A stretch of DNA of 64,000 nucleotides from Betaproteobacteria bacterium GR16-43 (GCA_001953215.1 CP019169.1:682001-746000); one strand, 5' to 3'; shown: positions 52,257 through 60,209, counted from the stretch's first letter. The notes: generated from the letters alone by a model not told the origin. Numbers and translations: made by a program.

Positions 52257-52520
52257 TCATGCCTTCTTGCCCCTCGAGTCGGTCGCTTCGTTTCCGCGAA
52301 ACGGCTTCCCACTGGTGTGTTGAAAGAACTGGTCGACGTCTTCGGGATTCAATTTGTACGCAAGCGACCAAATGCCCGCGGTAGCAACCAGTGCACCGAA
52401 CGCAACAAAATACTCGACGATGTTCCCAGCCGAGCCGAACAGTGCGCCGCCGATGCAAAGACCGGCGATCCCAGACCAAAAGAGCAGGGTGTACAGCCAA
52501 CTTTTCGCTCGATCGTTCAT
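52257..52520 (-). CDS. Cassette gene, two-helix membrane protein
   Basis: 87 residues. SWLYTLLFWSGIAGLCIGGA and VEYFVAFGALVATAGIWSLA are the two helices; a charged tail ends RGKKA. Unknown. Confidence 0.65.
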   Translation of the reverse strand: MNDRAKSWLYTLLFWSGIAGLCIGGALFGSAGNIVEYFVAFGALVATAGIWSLAYKLNPEDVDQFFQHTSGKPFRGNEATDSRGKKA

Positions 52521-52540
52521 TCGACGATGGTTCGCATGAC

Positions 52541-52636
52541 ATCTAACGACCGAATTGAGCGGCCGGCCACAACGCCCATTCGCAATGACACAGCGCGCCA
52601 CGGTGGTTCACGGTCCGCTCCAGCGCGTTGTTAGAT
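52541..52636 (-). repeat. attC 7
   Basis: 96 bp, ATCTAAC/GTTAGAT ends; gives the TAA of gene 52631. Confidence 0.95.
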
Positions 52637-53185
52637 GGCATTTGCCCCCCTTTCAATTGCATCTGCCGCCGTTGGCAAGACTGCGCGTGATCCGAGCTTC
52701 GCGACGCCACATTTCCGGATGAAGGTGTTGATTCGCCTTGACGTCCGCTCCACCTGAGGCCAGTTCCACTCGGTCGCTCGATCGAGGTCGTGCCGGTGCC
52801 CGGCCTGCCAGGCGGTAGCGCGTTTGAGAGTGTTGTGATTGGTGTGAGAGTGAAGGATTCCCTTGGGAGATTCTCCACCCAAGTGCAGCTGAATGAGGCC
52901 CCAGCCACGCGCGGAGTAGCGCCATGCGTCGGAGCCGACGCCGATCCGCTCGATGAGGATCTCCCCGCTGTCGGGGGCAAGCAGTTCCAACGAAGCGGAA
53001 TTCGCCGTACCAGGACACTTTCCGATGTCGTACCTCTGCGCCACTTCGCCGAACGACCGAAACTCCACCACCGACTGGTTGAACGGCGAAGCAGATTCGA
53101 ACACACGACATTCGGATTCGACGAACACGAAATCAAGCACGATCTTGAAGTCATCAGCCAGGGCGTAGAAGTCACAGTTCGGCAC
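52631..53185 (-). CDS. Cassette gene, uncharacterised
   Basis: 184 residues if GTG 53185 is the start; an attC-internal ATG would give a longer in-frame form. Soluble, with SGEILIERIGVGSDAWRYSA and GWGLIQLHLGGESPKGILHS (His-rich). Not recognised. The longest single gene of the array apart from 59505. Confidence 0.6.
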   Translation of the reverse strand: MPNCDFYALADDFKIVLDFVFVESECRVFESASPFNQSVVEFRSFGEVAQRYDIGKCPGTANSASLELLAPDSGEILIERIGVGSDAWRYSARGWGLIQLHLGGESPKGILHSHTNHNTLKRATAWQAGHRHDLDRATEWNWPQVERTSRRINTFIRKCGVAKLGSRAVLPTAADAIERGANAI

Positions 53186-53200
53186 GTTCGTCCAAATGCC

Positions 53201-53296
53201 ATCTAACGACCGAGTTGAGCGGCCGGGCACGATGCCGACTCGCAAGGAAACAGTGCGCCACGATGGTTCACGGTCCGCTCCAACGCGTTGTTAGAG
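53201..53296 (-). repeat. attC 8
   Basis: 96 bp, ATCTAAC/GTTAGAG ends; closes the 53298 cassette. Confidence 0.95.
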
Positions 53297-53297
53297 G

Positions 53298-53600
53298 TCA
53301 CAGCGCCCACCGCAGCCCGATTCCAACAAGGACTAGGCCGATGCCGACAAAGGTGAGCACGCTGTAGGTTATGGAGAGCGGGCGGCGACCTTTCCGGCCG
53401 CTGCCGATGGGCGCCGTAAACGAGACCGGGTGTTGGTACATGACGGGCGCCCAAACAAGGAAGCCGAGGGCCGAGACCAGGTAGCCGAACTTTCCGCCTT
53501 GCACCCATGCCCCAACGCAAGCACCGATGGCTATCAAGGCGAGTGCCAAGTTGAGCACTCGTGTCGTGCGAGAGGGAGTTGTTGCAGTGGATGCGTCCAT
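53298..53600 (-). CDS. Cassette gene, three-helix membrane protein
   Basis: 100 residues, helices about 14-32, 39-55 and 77-97 (SITYSVLTFVGIGLVLVGIG). Unknown function. Confidence 0.65.
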   Translation of the reverse strand: MDASTATTPSRTTRVLNLALALIAIGACVGAWVQGGKFGYLVSALGFLVWAPVMYQHPVSFTAPIGSGRKGRRPLSITYSVLTFVGIGLVLVGIGLRWAL

Positions 53601-53609
53601 TCGGATGAC

Positions 53610-53705
53610 CTCTAACGACCGAGTTGAGCGGCGGGGCACAACGGCCATTCGCAAAGATACACCGCGCCACGATGGCGCACGATCCGCCCCAACGCGTTGT
53701 TAGCT
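53610..53705 (-). repeat. attC 9
   Basis: 96 bp with several changes (GCGGGGC, ACACCGCGCC, GATCCGCCCC). Closes a cassette without a clear minus-strand gene. Confidence 0.92.
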
Positions 53706-53794
53706 GGCATGAAATTCACGGGCCCGCTGGACGAACCGAAGAAAGGCGAGCCGATAGCGCTGACTGTTCGCGCGCCACGTTCCCGTTCCGTGAG
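53706..53794. other. Tiny cassette with no clear gene
   Basis: Only 89 bp between attC 9 and attC 10. The minus strand has no convincing start and gene. On the plus strand an ATG at 53709 opens a plausible 28-codon stretch (MKFTGPLDEPKKGEPIALTV) that then runs on into the attC. It may be a gene fragment inserted backwards, or a regulatory spacer. Confidence 0.5.
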
Positions 53795-53890
53795 GTCTAA
53801 CGACCGAGTTGAGCGGCCGGGCACGACGCCCATTCGCAACGACAAAGTGGGCCACGACGGTTCACGGTCCGCTCCAACGCGTTGTTAGGC
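53795..53890 (-). repeat. attC 10
   Basis: 96 bp, GTCTAAC/GTTAGGC ends; gives the TAA of gene 53885. Confidence 0.95.
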
Positions 53891-54304
53891 GTCATGCCTC
53901 ATGTCTATTCGAAAAAACTCGCGCGCTGCCCAGCAATAGACAACTGAAACGACAAAGCCAACAAAAACGCCGAACTCGATTACACCCGCGTCCGGCCGGC
54001 TTGGTCCATGGATCAACCCCCAAGCGGCAATGATATTCATCCCGAGAAGCATGGTCACGCCGATGCCGCCGACGACAACCATAGAGAAATCCCACCGACT
54101 GTGACGAGACCCTCTCAATGAGTAGCATCCAAATATGAACGCGGCGATCGGAATCATTCCAACGAAGAACGCAATCCCTGGCAAGTAGGGCTTGAGCTCG
54201 TCCGCCACAAATAGCGGCCCACCACAGAATGAAAGCAGGGCGCCCAGTTTGATGCCGAGGAGCTGCCAAGGAAACCGAGGGAGATGCGGGACCGGTCTTT
54301 GCAT
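53885..54304 (-). CDS. Cassette gene, four-helix membrane protein
   Basis: 139 residues. Helices at about 12-34, 42-62, 72-95 and 108-126; ends IDMRHDA with the stop in attC 10. Unknown function. Confidence 0.68.
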   Translation of the reverse strand: MQRPVPHLPRFPWQLLGIKLGALLSFCGGPLFVADELKPYLPGIAFFVGMIPIAAFIFGCYSLRGSRHSRWDFSMVVVGGIGVTMLLGMNIIAAWGLIHGPSRPDAGVIEFGVFVGFVVSVVYCWAAREFFRIDMRHDA

Positions 54305-54307
54305 GAC

Positions 54308-54403
54308 GCCTAACGACCGAGTTGAGCGGGCGGGGGCGATACCCGTTCGCAACGACACAGCGCGCCACGATGGTTCACGGTCCGCTCCAACGCGTTGTTA
54401 GAC
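54308..54403 (-). repeat. attC 11
   Basis: 96 bp, GCCTAAC/GTTAGAC ends; closes the 54414 cassette. Confidence 0.95.
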
Positions 54404-54413
54404 AGCATGCCTT

Positions 54414-54689
54414 TCACCTCAGTGCGGCACCACACGAGGGGCACTTTGCCGGATTCCACGGAATGCCGTCATCATTTGGGACGCGTTCACAGTTGGGGCA
54501 GCGGTAGACACGAAGACCGAGAAGTGCTCCGATACTGATGCATGCGATGAAAGCGATGGTCAGGATCTCGGAGTAGTTTGACGCGAGGTAGTTCGTGGCG
54601 AGACCGCCAACGACGCCAACCACCAACCAAGGAATGGCTAGGCGTCCTGCCTTGCGACGACGTTGTTGAAATTCCTCGGCCGTATTCAT
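54414..54689 (-). CDS. Cassette gene, membrane protein with C-terminal zinc ribbon
   Basis: 91 residues. Two helices (about 18-35 and 43-60) followed by a four-Cys ribbon YRCPNCERVP and KCPSCGAALR. Unknown function. Confidence 0.68.
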   Translation of the reverse strand: MNTAEEFQQRRRKAGRLAIPWLVVGVVGGLATNYLASNYSEILTIAFIACISIGALLGLRVYRCPNCERVPNDDGIPWNPAKCPSCGAALR

Positions 54690-54699
54690 GGGGCATGCT

Positions 54700-54795
54700 G
54701 TCTAACGACCGAGTTGAGCGGCTGGGCACGATGCCCACTCGCAATGACACAGCGCGCCACGGTGGCTCACGGTCCGCTCCAACGCGTTGTTAGAA
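54700..54795 (-). repeat. attC 12
   Basis: 96 bp, GTCTAAC/GTTAGAA ends; closes the 54803 cassette. Confidence 0.95.
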
Positions 54796-54802
54796 GGCTG
54801 CA

Positions 54803-55123
54803 TCATCGAGACCTCTCGCGCCAGGACTGCAACTGCTGAATGAGGCCGTCTCCATCACAGATCGGTTCGACATTATCCAGCTCGAAGAACACGAGGGGCA
54901 CCTCCTCGTAAGTGGCGCGCGTTTCCTCAGACATCTGTTTCCAATTTCCGTCGATATGAAATGACTCGGCATACTGGAACAAGTGCACACGCACGCGATC
55001 CGGTTCATCCATCTCCGTCTCGCCGAGGTAGATCAGCGTCTCGATATGAGGCAGGGTCAGCTTCTCGTCAGCGTACATCAACGAGAAGTATGTCTCCCCC
55101 GCCTGCAATTCCTCTCGGGTCAC
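54803..55123 (-). CDS. Cassette gene, acidic soluble protein
   Basis: 106 residues, strongly acidic (TLIYLGETEMDEPDRVRVHL, EETRATYEEVPLVFFELDNV). The charge and size resemble immunity proteins, but no family is recognised. Confidence 0.6.
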   Translation of the reverse strand: MTREELQAGETYFSLMYADEKLTLPHIETLIYLGETEMDEPDRVRVHLFQYAESFHIDGNWKQMSEETRATYEEVPLVFFELDNVEPICDGDGLIQQLQSWRERSR

Positions 55124-55133
55124 GTCTGCAGCC

Positions 55134-55229
55134 TTCTAGCGACCGGGTTGAGCGGCCGGGCACGACACCCGTTCGCAATGACACAGCGCGCTACGATGGC
55201 TCACGGTCCGCTCCAACGCGTTGTTAGAT
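55134..55229 (-). repeat. attC 13
   Basis: 96 bp; R' reads TAGC instead of TAAC and GGGTTG replaces GAGTTG. Closes the 55238 cassette. Confidence 0.9.
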
Positions 55230-55237
55230 TGCATGTA

Positions 55238-55480
55238 CTAGCCCTCCCCGATTGTTGCGCCGAACGCGACAAGGCCCACAGCTGCAAGGGCTAGAGCAAG
55301 AAGCTTGAGCCACTCCTTTGCGTTGAGGTGATTCAGAAAGTGATTGGCGAAAGGTTGCGCAAACGACGATTCGATCGAGAGGCCGCGTCTCTTGTAGTGC
55401 GAAGCGATGACGTACATCGATGCCAACGCCCAGAGAAGCACGCCGGTTGCGCCTACGAGAAAGCCTAGATATCGAGGCAT
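55238..55480 (-). CDS. Cassette gene, two-helix membrane protein
   Basis: 80 residues. GFLVGATGVLLWALASMYVI and LKLLALALAAVGLVAFGATI are helices; the connecting loop is basic. Unknown. Confidence 0.62.
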   Translation of the reverse strand: MPRYLGFLVGATGVLLWALASMYVIASHYKRRGLSIESSFAQPFANHFLNHLNAKEWLKLLALALAAVGLVAFGATIGEG

Positions 55481-55483
55481 GCA

Positions 55484-55603
55484 ATCTAACGACCGAGTTG
55501 AGCGGCCGGGCACGACGCCCATTCCGTGGGGGCGCGCATCATTTCCTGAGCGCGCCACCACGGCCCGCGGTCTTCCCCGGTCCGCTCGAACGCGTTGTTA
55601 GAC
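55484..55603 (-). repeat. attC 14, long variant
   Basis: 120 bp; the ends and arms fit the family but the central part is different and longer (GTGGGGGCGCGCATC region). Closes the toxin-antitoxin cassette. Confidence 0.9.
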
Positions 55604-55892
55604 GTCGTTCTTTGACCAGCCGCAACTCGACGGTGTACCCCAGCGCCTTGGCGTACTTCTGAAGCGTGGCAATGGAAGGCGAATGCTTTGGCTCGGCTGA
55701 TTCCAGGCGCGCAATTGCGGATTGAGTAGTGCCGATTCGGGCGGCAACCTCCGCCTGCGTGAGGCCCGATTCGGCGCGTGCCTTCAGCACCTCGTCGAGA
55801 AACGCGAACTCCCCGGCCGACTCCTCGTACGCCGCTCGCACCTCAGGCCGCGCGAGAGCGCGCCGTTTGAATTGCTTGAGACTGCTGCTCAT
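55539..55892 (-). CDS. Cassette antitoxin, HigA-like XRE protein
   Basis: 117 residues. XRE HTH at about 38-95 (LTQAEVAARIGTTQSAIARL, HSPSIATLQKYAKALGYTVE). The frame does not stop before attC 14; about 20 extra residues (LTTRSSGPGKTAGRGGALRK) are encoded by the site itself. Overlaps the toxin gene by four bases. Neutralises the toxin and represses the operon in known HigBA pairs. Confidence 0.87.
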   Translation of the reverse strand: MSSSLKQFKRRALARPEVRAAYEESAGEFAFLDEVLKARAESGLTQAEVAARIGTTQSAIARLESAEPKHSPSIATLQKYAKALGYTVELRLVKERRLTTRSSGPGKTAGRGGALRK

Positions 55893-56209
55893 AGGACTTC
55901 CTTCATTCGTCGCCGCGCGATCTCGAGCTCCTTGGGCGGTGTCTTGTCGGTCTTCTTCACGAACTGGTGAAGAATCACGATGCGCCGGTCGACGACCGTG
56001 CAGTAGAACACCCGCGCAATTCCCTCCGCGGCCTTGATCCGGAGTTCGAACAAGCCGCCACCCATCGCGCGGGTGTGTGGCATTCCTAGGTCTGGACCGA
56101 ACAGCTCCAAGCGCTCTGCGTAACGGATGAACCGGGCAACAAACCCTGGCGCGAGGCCAAGTATCTCCGTCTCGACACGGTCGCTATAAAAGGTTACGGA
56201 CCAGGCCAC
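55889..56209 (-). CDS. Cassette toxin, HigB/RelE superfamily (Gp49-like)
   Basis: 106 residues. Phage-derived Gp49-like/RelE-fold toxin: FVARFIRYAERLELFGPDLG, HTRAMGGGLFELRIKAAEGI, ARVFYCTVVDRRIVILHQF and FVKKTDKTPPKELEIARRRM. The family cuts mRNA on the ribosome. Toxin-first order is as in higBA. Confidence 0.88.
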   Translation of the reverse strand: MAWSVTFYSDRVETEILGLAPGFVARFIRYAERLELFGPDLGMPHTRAMGGGLFELRIKAAEGIARVFYCTVVDRRIVILHQFVKKTDKTPPKELEIARRRMKEVL

Positions 56210-56216
56210 GACGGAA

Positions 56217-56234
56217 GTATAGCATATTCGCTAT
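56217..56234 (-). promoter_or_regulatory. Promoter and operator of the toxin-antitoxin cassette
   Basis: A dyad ATAGC-N6-GCTAT (56219-56234) overlaps a minus-strand TATACT -10 box (56217-56222), just upstream of the toxin gene. The cassette therefore likely has its own autoregulated promoter. Confidence 0.6.
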
Positions 56235-56257
56235 GTTCGCCGGAGCCGCCGAACGAC

Positions 56258-56353
56258 GTCTAACGACCGAGTTGAGCGGCCGGGCACGATGCCAACTCGC
56301 AACCACATAGTGCGCCACGATGGTCCACGGTCCGCTCCAACGCGTTGTTAGGC
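56258..56353 (-). repeat. attC 15
   Basis: 96 bp, GTCTAAC/GTTAGGC ends; closes the 56355 cassette. Confidence 0.95.
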
Positions 56354-56354
56354 A

Positions 56355-56582
56355 TCATGATTGATCGAGGCTCGCTGACCAGTCGCTTTGAGTGCTGAGC
56401 GCGTGGGGAATTGTATCGATGATCTCCGAGGGGCCCTCCACGTCCCACATATGGATTGAGCTCATTGATTCGTCGTAAGTGATCGTAAGTCGCATGGCAT
56501 TTTGTTCGAGCCACGACTTCAACAGAGCAACCTCGTCGGGTCGGTCGGGATCTGCGGAGATGGTCGCCCGTTTGAGGGTCAT
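56355..56582 (-). CDS. Cassette gene, small uncharacterised protein
   Basis: 75 residues, soluble (DRPDEVALLKSWLEQNAMRL, MWDVEGPSEIIDTIPHALST). Not recognised. Confidence 0.58.
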   Translation of the reverse strand: MTLKRATISADPDRPDEVALLKSWLEQNAMRLTITYDESMSSIHMWDVEGPSEIIDTIPHALSTQSDWSASLDQS

Positions 56583-56585
56583 GAT

Positions 56586-56711
56586 GCCTAACGACCGAGT
56601 TGAGTGGCCGCACTCGGCGCCGCTTGCCGCGTGCAGAGCCAGCCAACCACCGGTTGGCAACCAGGGCGCGGCCCACCATGTTTCACGGTCCGCTCCAACG
56701 CGTTGTTAGGC
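56586..56711 (-). repeat. attC 16, 126-bp subfamily
   Basis: 126 bp with a distinct centre (CGGCGCCGCTTGCCGCG, CCAACCACCGGTTGG) shared only with attC 20. Gives the TAA of gene 56706. Confidence 0.93.
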
Positions 56712-56984
56712 ATCACTCTTCCAGATAGTGACTAGTCCGCCGCAAAAGGACGCGACGCCGAGCAGGACGCAAACCGCAGCGCCTCCCCATGCCCCAGAGC
56801 GGTCGCCGAAGATAGACAGCACACCCGCGACAACATCGAGCTGCGGTGGTGTGAAGATTGGCCACCGGCCGTCACGAAATGCGAAATATGCCACGACGAA
56901 AAAGTAGAACGAGAGGGCAATAAACCCCAGGCCCGCGAGCAGGCCGACTGTTTCCTTCGATTGTTCCTTGCGAGGCGGCTTCAA
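56706..56984 (-). CDS. Cassette gene, two- to three-helix membrane protein
   Basis: 92 residues. Helices about 13-36 and 65-88 (GAAVCVLLGVASFCGGLVTI). Unknown. Confidence 0.65.
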   Translation of the reverse strand: MKPPRKEQSKETVGLLAGLGFIALSFYFFVVAYFAFRDGRWPIFTPPQLDVVAGVLSIFGDRSGAWGGAAVCVLLGVASFCGGLVTIWKSDA

Positions 56985-56991
56985 GAGTGAT

Positions 56992-57087
56992 GCCTAACGG
57001 CCGAGTTGAGCGGCCGAGCACAACGCCCATTCGCAAAGACACTGCGCGCCACGATCGGTCACGGTCCGCTCCAACGCGTTGTTAGAT
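56992..57087 (-). repeat. attC 17
   Basis: 96 bp, GCCTAAC/GTTAGAT ends; gives the TAA of gene 57082. Has TAACGGCC in place of TAACGACC. Confidence 0.94.
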
Positions 57088-57480
57088 GTCATTGTGCACC
57101 GCCCTTCGGCCAAGGCGGAACCCAATCCACGCTGCCAGCAGCGTTAATGGGAGAGTGTAGGCAATTGCATAGACAGCGAGCGTCATCATGGGACTTCCGA
57201 GGAACGCCGAATTGTGCGACGCGGTGATTAGCCAATTTCGGTACGCAAAGTGGATCACGGAAACCCCGCACGCAATCGCCATTCCGACGAAGAGCTTCAG
57301 TCCCGCTCGACTCGCCAGGTACCCCGCCCCTCCGCAGCACGCAAGACCCCAAGCAAATAGGCCGGCGCTCGCTGTGGAATTGATGGGCCAAGCACCCTCC
57401 ATCGACGCGATCGAATAAATCACGACGATCCCGATTGTCGGAATTCCGGCCGCTTTCGCGATGCCTGCGCCCAATGACAT
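57082..57480 (-). CDS. Cassette gene, four-helix membrane protein
   Basis: 132 residues. Helices about 11-27, 38-58, 62-80 and 100-122. Unknown. Ends RRAVHNDI with the stop in attC 17. Confidence 0.65.
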   Translation of the reverse strand: MSLGAGIAKAAGIPTIGIVVIYSIASMEGAWPINSTASAGLFAWGLACCGGAGYLASRAGLKLFVGMAIACGVSVIHFAYRNWLITASHNSAFLGSPMMTLAVYAIAYTLPLTLLAAWIGFRLGRRAVHNDI

Positions 57481-57574
57481 CTAACGACCGAGTTGAGCGG
57501 CCGGGCACGATGCCCATTCGCAATGACACAGCGCGTCACGATGGTTCACGGTCCGCTCCAACGCGCTGTTAGGC
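57479..57574 (-). repeat. attC 18
   Basis: 96 bp, ATCTAAC/GTTAGGC ends, one change in ACGCGCTGTTAG. Closes the barstar cassette. Confidence 0.95.
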
Positions 57575-57580
57575 AGCACG

Positions 57581-57868
57581 CTATTCACGGAGACTCACCT
57601 TCAGTTCGGGCCTCTTCTGTTTGAGGTCGCTCACGATGTCACGCAGTTTACGGGCGTCCTCGGGGAGCCGCTCCTTCAAGTGTGACATTCCCGTTAGCAC
57701 AAGATGCTTCGGCATGGACGATTGCTCAGAGTCCCGAACACAGTCCCAGAACGCATCCCAGTTCATTCCATAGTACGAGGGAAAGCCGAGTACGGCCGCA
57801 AACATCTCGTGCAGCGAATTCCCGGTGCTAGCGAATCCCACGTCGATCGTGAGTTCGTCGCCGCTCAT
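57581..57868 (-). CDS. Cassette gene, barstar-like ribonuclease inhibitor
   Basis: 95 residues. Barstar fold: LHEMFAAVLGFPSYYGMNWD followed by AFWDCVRD and a C-terminal strand LKVSLRE. Barstar binds and blocks extracellular RNases such as barnase or toxin domains. No RNase is encoded nearby. Confidence 0.85.
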   Translation of the reverse strand: MSGDELTIDVGFASTGNSLHEMFAAVLGFPSYYGMNWDAFWDCVRDSEQSSMPKHLVLTGMSHLKERLPEDARKLRDIVSDLKQKRPELKVSLRE

Positions 57869-57876
57869 GGCGTGCT

Positions 57877-57972
57877 GCCTAACGACCGAGTTGAGCGGCC
57901 GGGCACGATGCCGACTCGCAATGACACAGTGCGCCACGATCTTTCACGGTCCGCTCCAACGCGTTGTTAGGC
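57877..57972 (-). repeat. attC 19
   Basis: 96 bp, GCCTAAC/GTTAGGC ends; closes the 57980 cassette. Confidence 0.95.
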
Positions 57973-57979
57973 AGGGTCC

Positions 57980-58384
57980 TCATGTGATCGAAGCCACGAT
58001 GACACCCATGAGAAGTATGCCGAGAATCGAGAAGTATGTGAGCCAGCCATGATTCGTCCGTAGCCCGCGATACGCCGCGTAGCCCAGCGGGACAACTCCC
58101 AGCAAAAGGAATACGCCGGCTGCAGCATGTCCTCTGAGAGCGAGCGAGCCGGCCCAGATCGGTGCGGCCAAGACCAGAAACGCTGCAATGGGCAGTTCGG
58201 GCAGAAACGCTAGCCACGCCCCGGGTGCGGAGAGAAAGTGTTTGGGGGCGCCCGATTGCTCGGGCGGCTCTATCTCGATCGGTGCAATCACCGCAGGACA
58301 TCCGCAAGAGGAACAAGTGCCCGAATGGGGCGGATTGGCGCTCCCACACTTCTTACACGCCCAAGCATACGGCGGTGCGGACAC
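57980..58384 (-). CDS. Cassette gene, zinc-ribbon membrane protein
   Basis: 134 residues. Four-Cys ribbon WACKKCGSANPPHSGTCSSC (residues 8-27) then three to four membrane helices. Unknown function. Confidence 0.7.
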   Translation of the reverse strand: MSAPPYAWACKKCGSANPPHSGTCSSCGCPAVIAPIEIEPPEQSGAPKHFLSAPGAWLAFLPELPIAAFLVLAAPIWAGSLALRGHAAAGVFLLLGVVPLGYAAYRGLRTNHGWLTYFSILGILLMGVIVASIT

Positions 58385-58385
58385 T

Positions 58386-58511
58386 GCCTAACGACCGAGT
58401 TGAGCGGCCGCGCTCGGTGCCGCTTGCCGCGGGCAGAGCCAGCCAACCACTGGTCGGAACCCGGGGCGTGGCCCACCATGCCTCACGGTCCGCTCCAACG
58501 CGTTGTTAGGT
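58386..58511 (-). repeat. attC 20, 126-bp subfamily
   Basis: 126 bp, same long centre as attC 16. Closes the 58521 cassette. Confidence 0.93.
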
Positions 58512-58520
58512 GTCATGTTC

Positions 58521-58823
58521 CTACCTTGAGACTCCGGCATTGATTGGCACAGCACAAGGGCCCGAAGCGCTCACTCGAAAGACGCGCCCGTCGGTCGTTC
58601 GCCATTCGAGCACGAATAGCCCCGACCCCACATCTCGCACGGCAGGACCTAGCTTTGCCACGAGCTCCCGGAGAGTCAGCCCCTTCGGAAGGGTCTCGAC
58701 CATCTTCGAAGCGATGGGCGCTGAATTGGGTGAAACAAACGGCACGTCCCAATGGCACTGTTTGTCGGCGGCCGCTGGTGCCTGTGCGAGCAACACTACG
58801 GAGATCGTGATCGCTGGGTACAT
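58521..58823 (-). CDS. Cassette gene, small exported protein
   Basis: 100 residues. Signal MYPAITISVVLLAQAPAAA, then CHWDVPFVSPNSAPIA and a second Cys near the end (GPCAVPI). The mature part GLTLRELVAKLGPAVRDVGS recalls SmpA/OmlA-like lipoprotein folds. Unknown. Confidence 0.65.
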   Translation of the reverse strand: MYPAITISVVLLAQAPAAADKQCHWDVPFVSPNSAPIASKMVETLPKGLTLRELVAKLGPAVRDVGSGLFVLEWRTTDGRVFRVSASGPCAVPINAGVSR

Positions 58824-58826
58824 GAC

Positions 58827-58922
58827 ACCTAACGACCGAGTTGAGCGGCCGGCCACGATGCCGACTCGCAATGACACAGTGCGCCACGATGGTTCACGGT
58901 CCGCTCCAACGCGTTGTTAGAA
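58827..58922 (-). repeat. attC 21
   Basis: 96 bp, ACCTAAC/GTTAGAA ends; closes the 58924 cassette. Confidence 0.95.
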
Positions 58923-58923
58923 G

Positions 58924-59385
58924 TCACCGGTATTCACCAAGGGCAAACTTGGCGCCCAATGCAGTTACCGCCGGCTCGAGCTTCTCACGATAGGACGGAT
59001 CGCCGACGAAGACGACCTCAAGGAGCGGCAACCGCTGGCCCTTGAGGCGCGTCAGTGCCGCCCCAAGAATCGCCGCCGTCTTTTCGTCTCGGCCACCCGA
59101 GACGGCAATCCGCGTAGCTTCGGCCTCGCCGCGCTTCATCATCGACACGAGGCTATCGATGTCTTGGCTCGCGCCCGGCGAGGCCTCGGGCGCGGCGGCC
59201 TTCAGTGCGTCAGACAACCCACCACGCGCGGGAAAGTAGGCAAACAGATAGGGCTGGTTTCCGAATGTCGCGGCGGCCACCGATTGGCGCGCGGCGCGAT
59301 CGTCACCCCTTGAGGAGTTGGTCGCGCAACCACTCGCGATCGCCAATGCGAGGGATGCGATGCATGCAGTGAGATAGCGGTTCAT
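58924..59385 (-). CDS. Cassette gene, putative lipoprotein
   Basis: 153 residues, lipobox region AIASGC (Cys 20), soluble mature domain with DIDSLVSMMKRGEAEATRIA and RLPLLEVVFVGDPSYREKLE. Not recognised. Confidence 0.7.
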   Translation of the reverse strand: MNRYLTACIASLALAIASGCATNSSRGDDRAARQSVAAATFGNQPYLFAYFPARGGLSDALKAAAPEASPGASQDIDSLVSMMKRGEAEATRIAVSGGRDEKTAAILGAALTRLKGQRLPLLEVVFVGDPSYREKLEPAVTALGAKFALGEYR

Positions 59386-59392
59386 AGGTGAC

Positions 59393-59488
59393 TTCTAACG
59401 ACCGAGTTGAGCGGCCGGGCACGACGCCCATTCGCAATGACATAGCGCGCCACGATGGTTCACGGTCCGCTCCAGTGCGTTGTTAGGT
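59393..59488 (-). repeat. attC 22
   Basis: 96 bp, TTCTAAC/GTTAGGT ends; closes the 59505 cassette. Confidence 0.94.
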
Positions 59489-59504
59489 GTACGTTCGCTT
59501 GTCT

Positions 59505-60101
59505 TCATACGATCGCTCGAAGCCGATCCACCAAGTCGGCTACCCCGCCCATGTTGTCATCGCCACCGGAGAATCCCTGAAAGGCTTTCAGATTTTCGGA
59601 CCGCCATGCTCGATAGCGCTTGTTCGCTGCGACCTGCTCCGCCACGCGAAGTGCCCGCTGAAGCTGCTTCTTCGTCGGACGAGCAGACCGCGCGAGACGC
59701 TTTGCCTCCAAAGGCATTTTGGCGGGGGGTACTCCGGCAGCCGTGACCAGCAGTTCGCAAGCGGCGAGCGCAAGCTCCACTGGCCCATACCTCTCGTTCA
59801 GATACTTCCCTGAGTTGTAGTGCTTGAGCAGATCGCGACGCCGCTTCGCAATCCACGCCTCGAAGCTGAGGCCGGACTTCTTCCACCCGCGAGGGGGGTC
59901 TTCGATGTCGTCGAGCACTGTGAGCGAAACGATTTCTTCGATCTGGGCCGGAGTGAAGGCTTTGGTCGTGCCCGTTGTCGAGTACTTCTCATATGCGGCA
60001 AGCGCTTTCGCAACCCGACTGGGCGAATACTTGCCGCGGAAATCGGCGAGCCAATCCATTGCGTCATCGGTATCAAAGCCCGTGTGTCCGAAGTGCCCCA
60101 T
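59505..60101 (-). CDS. Cassette gene, DUF4259-like protein
   Basis: 198 residues. The N-terminus MGHFGHTGFDTDDAMDWLAD matches DUF4259 (usually MGAWGTGxFENDDALDW), a small family sometimes seen near immunity genes; the rest is helical and basic. Function unknown. Confidence 0.65.
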   Translation of the reverse strand: MGHFGHTGFDTDDAMDWLADFRGKYSPSRVAKALAAYEKYSTTGTTKAFTPAQIEEIVSLTVLDDIEDPPRGWKKSGLSFEAWIAKRRRDLLKHYNSGKYLNERYGPVELALAACELLVTAAGVPPAKMPLEAKRLARSARPTKKQLQRALRVAEQVAANKRYRAWRSENLKAFQGFSGGDDNMGGVADLVDRLRAIV

Positions 60102-60113
60102 TGTCTCTCGTAC

Positions 60114-60209
60114 ACCTAACGACCGAGTTGAGCGGCCGGGCGCGACGCCCATTCGCAAAGACACAGCGCGCCACGATGGTTCACGGTCCGCTCCAACTCG
60201 TTGTTAGAC
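60114..60209 (-). repeat. attC 23
   Basis: 96 bp, ACCTAAC/GTTAGAC ends, CTCGTTG in the R'' arm; gives the TAA of gene 60204. Confidence 0.94.
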
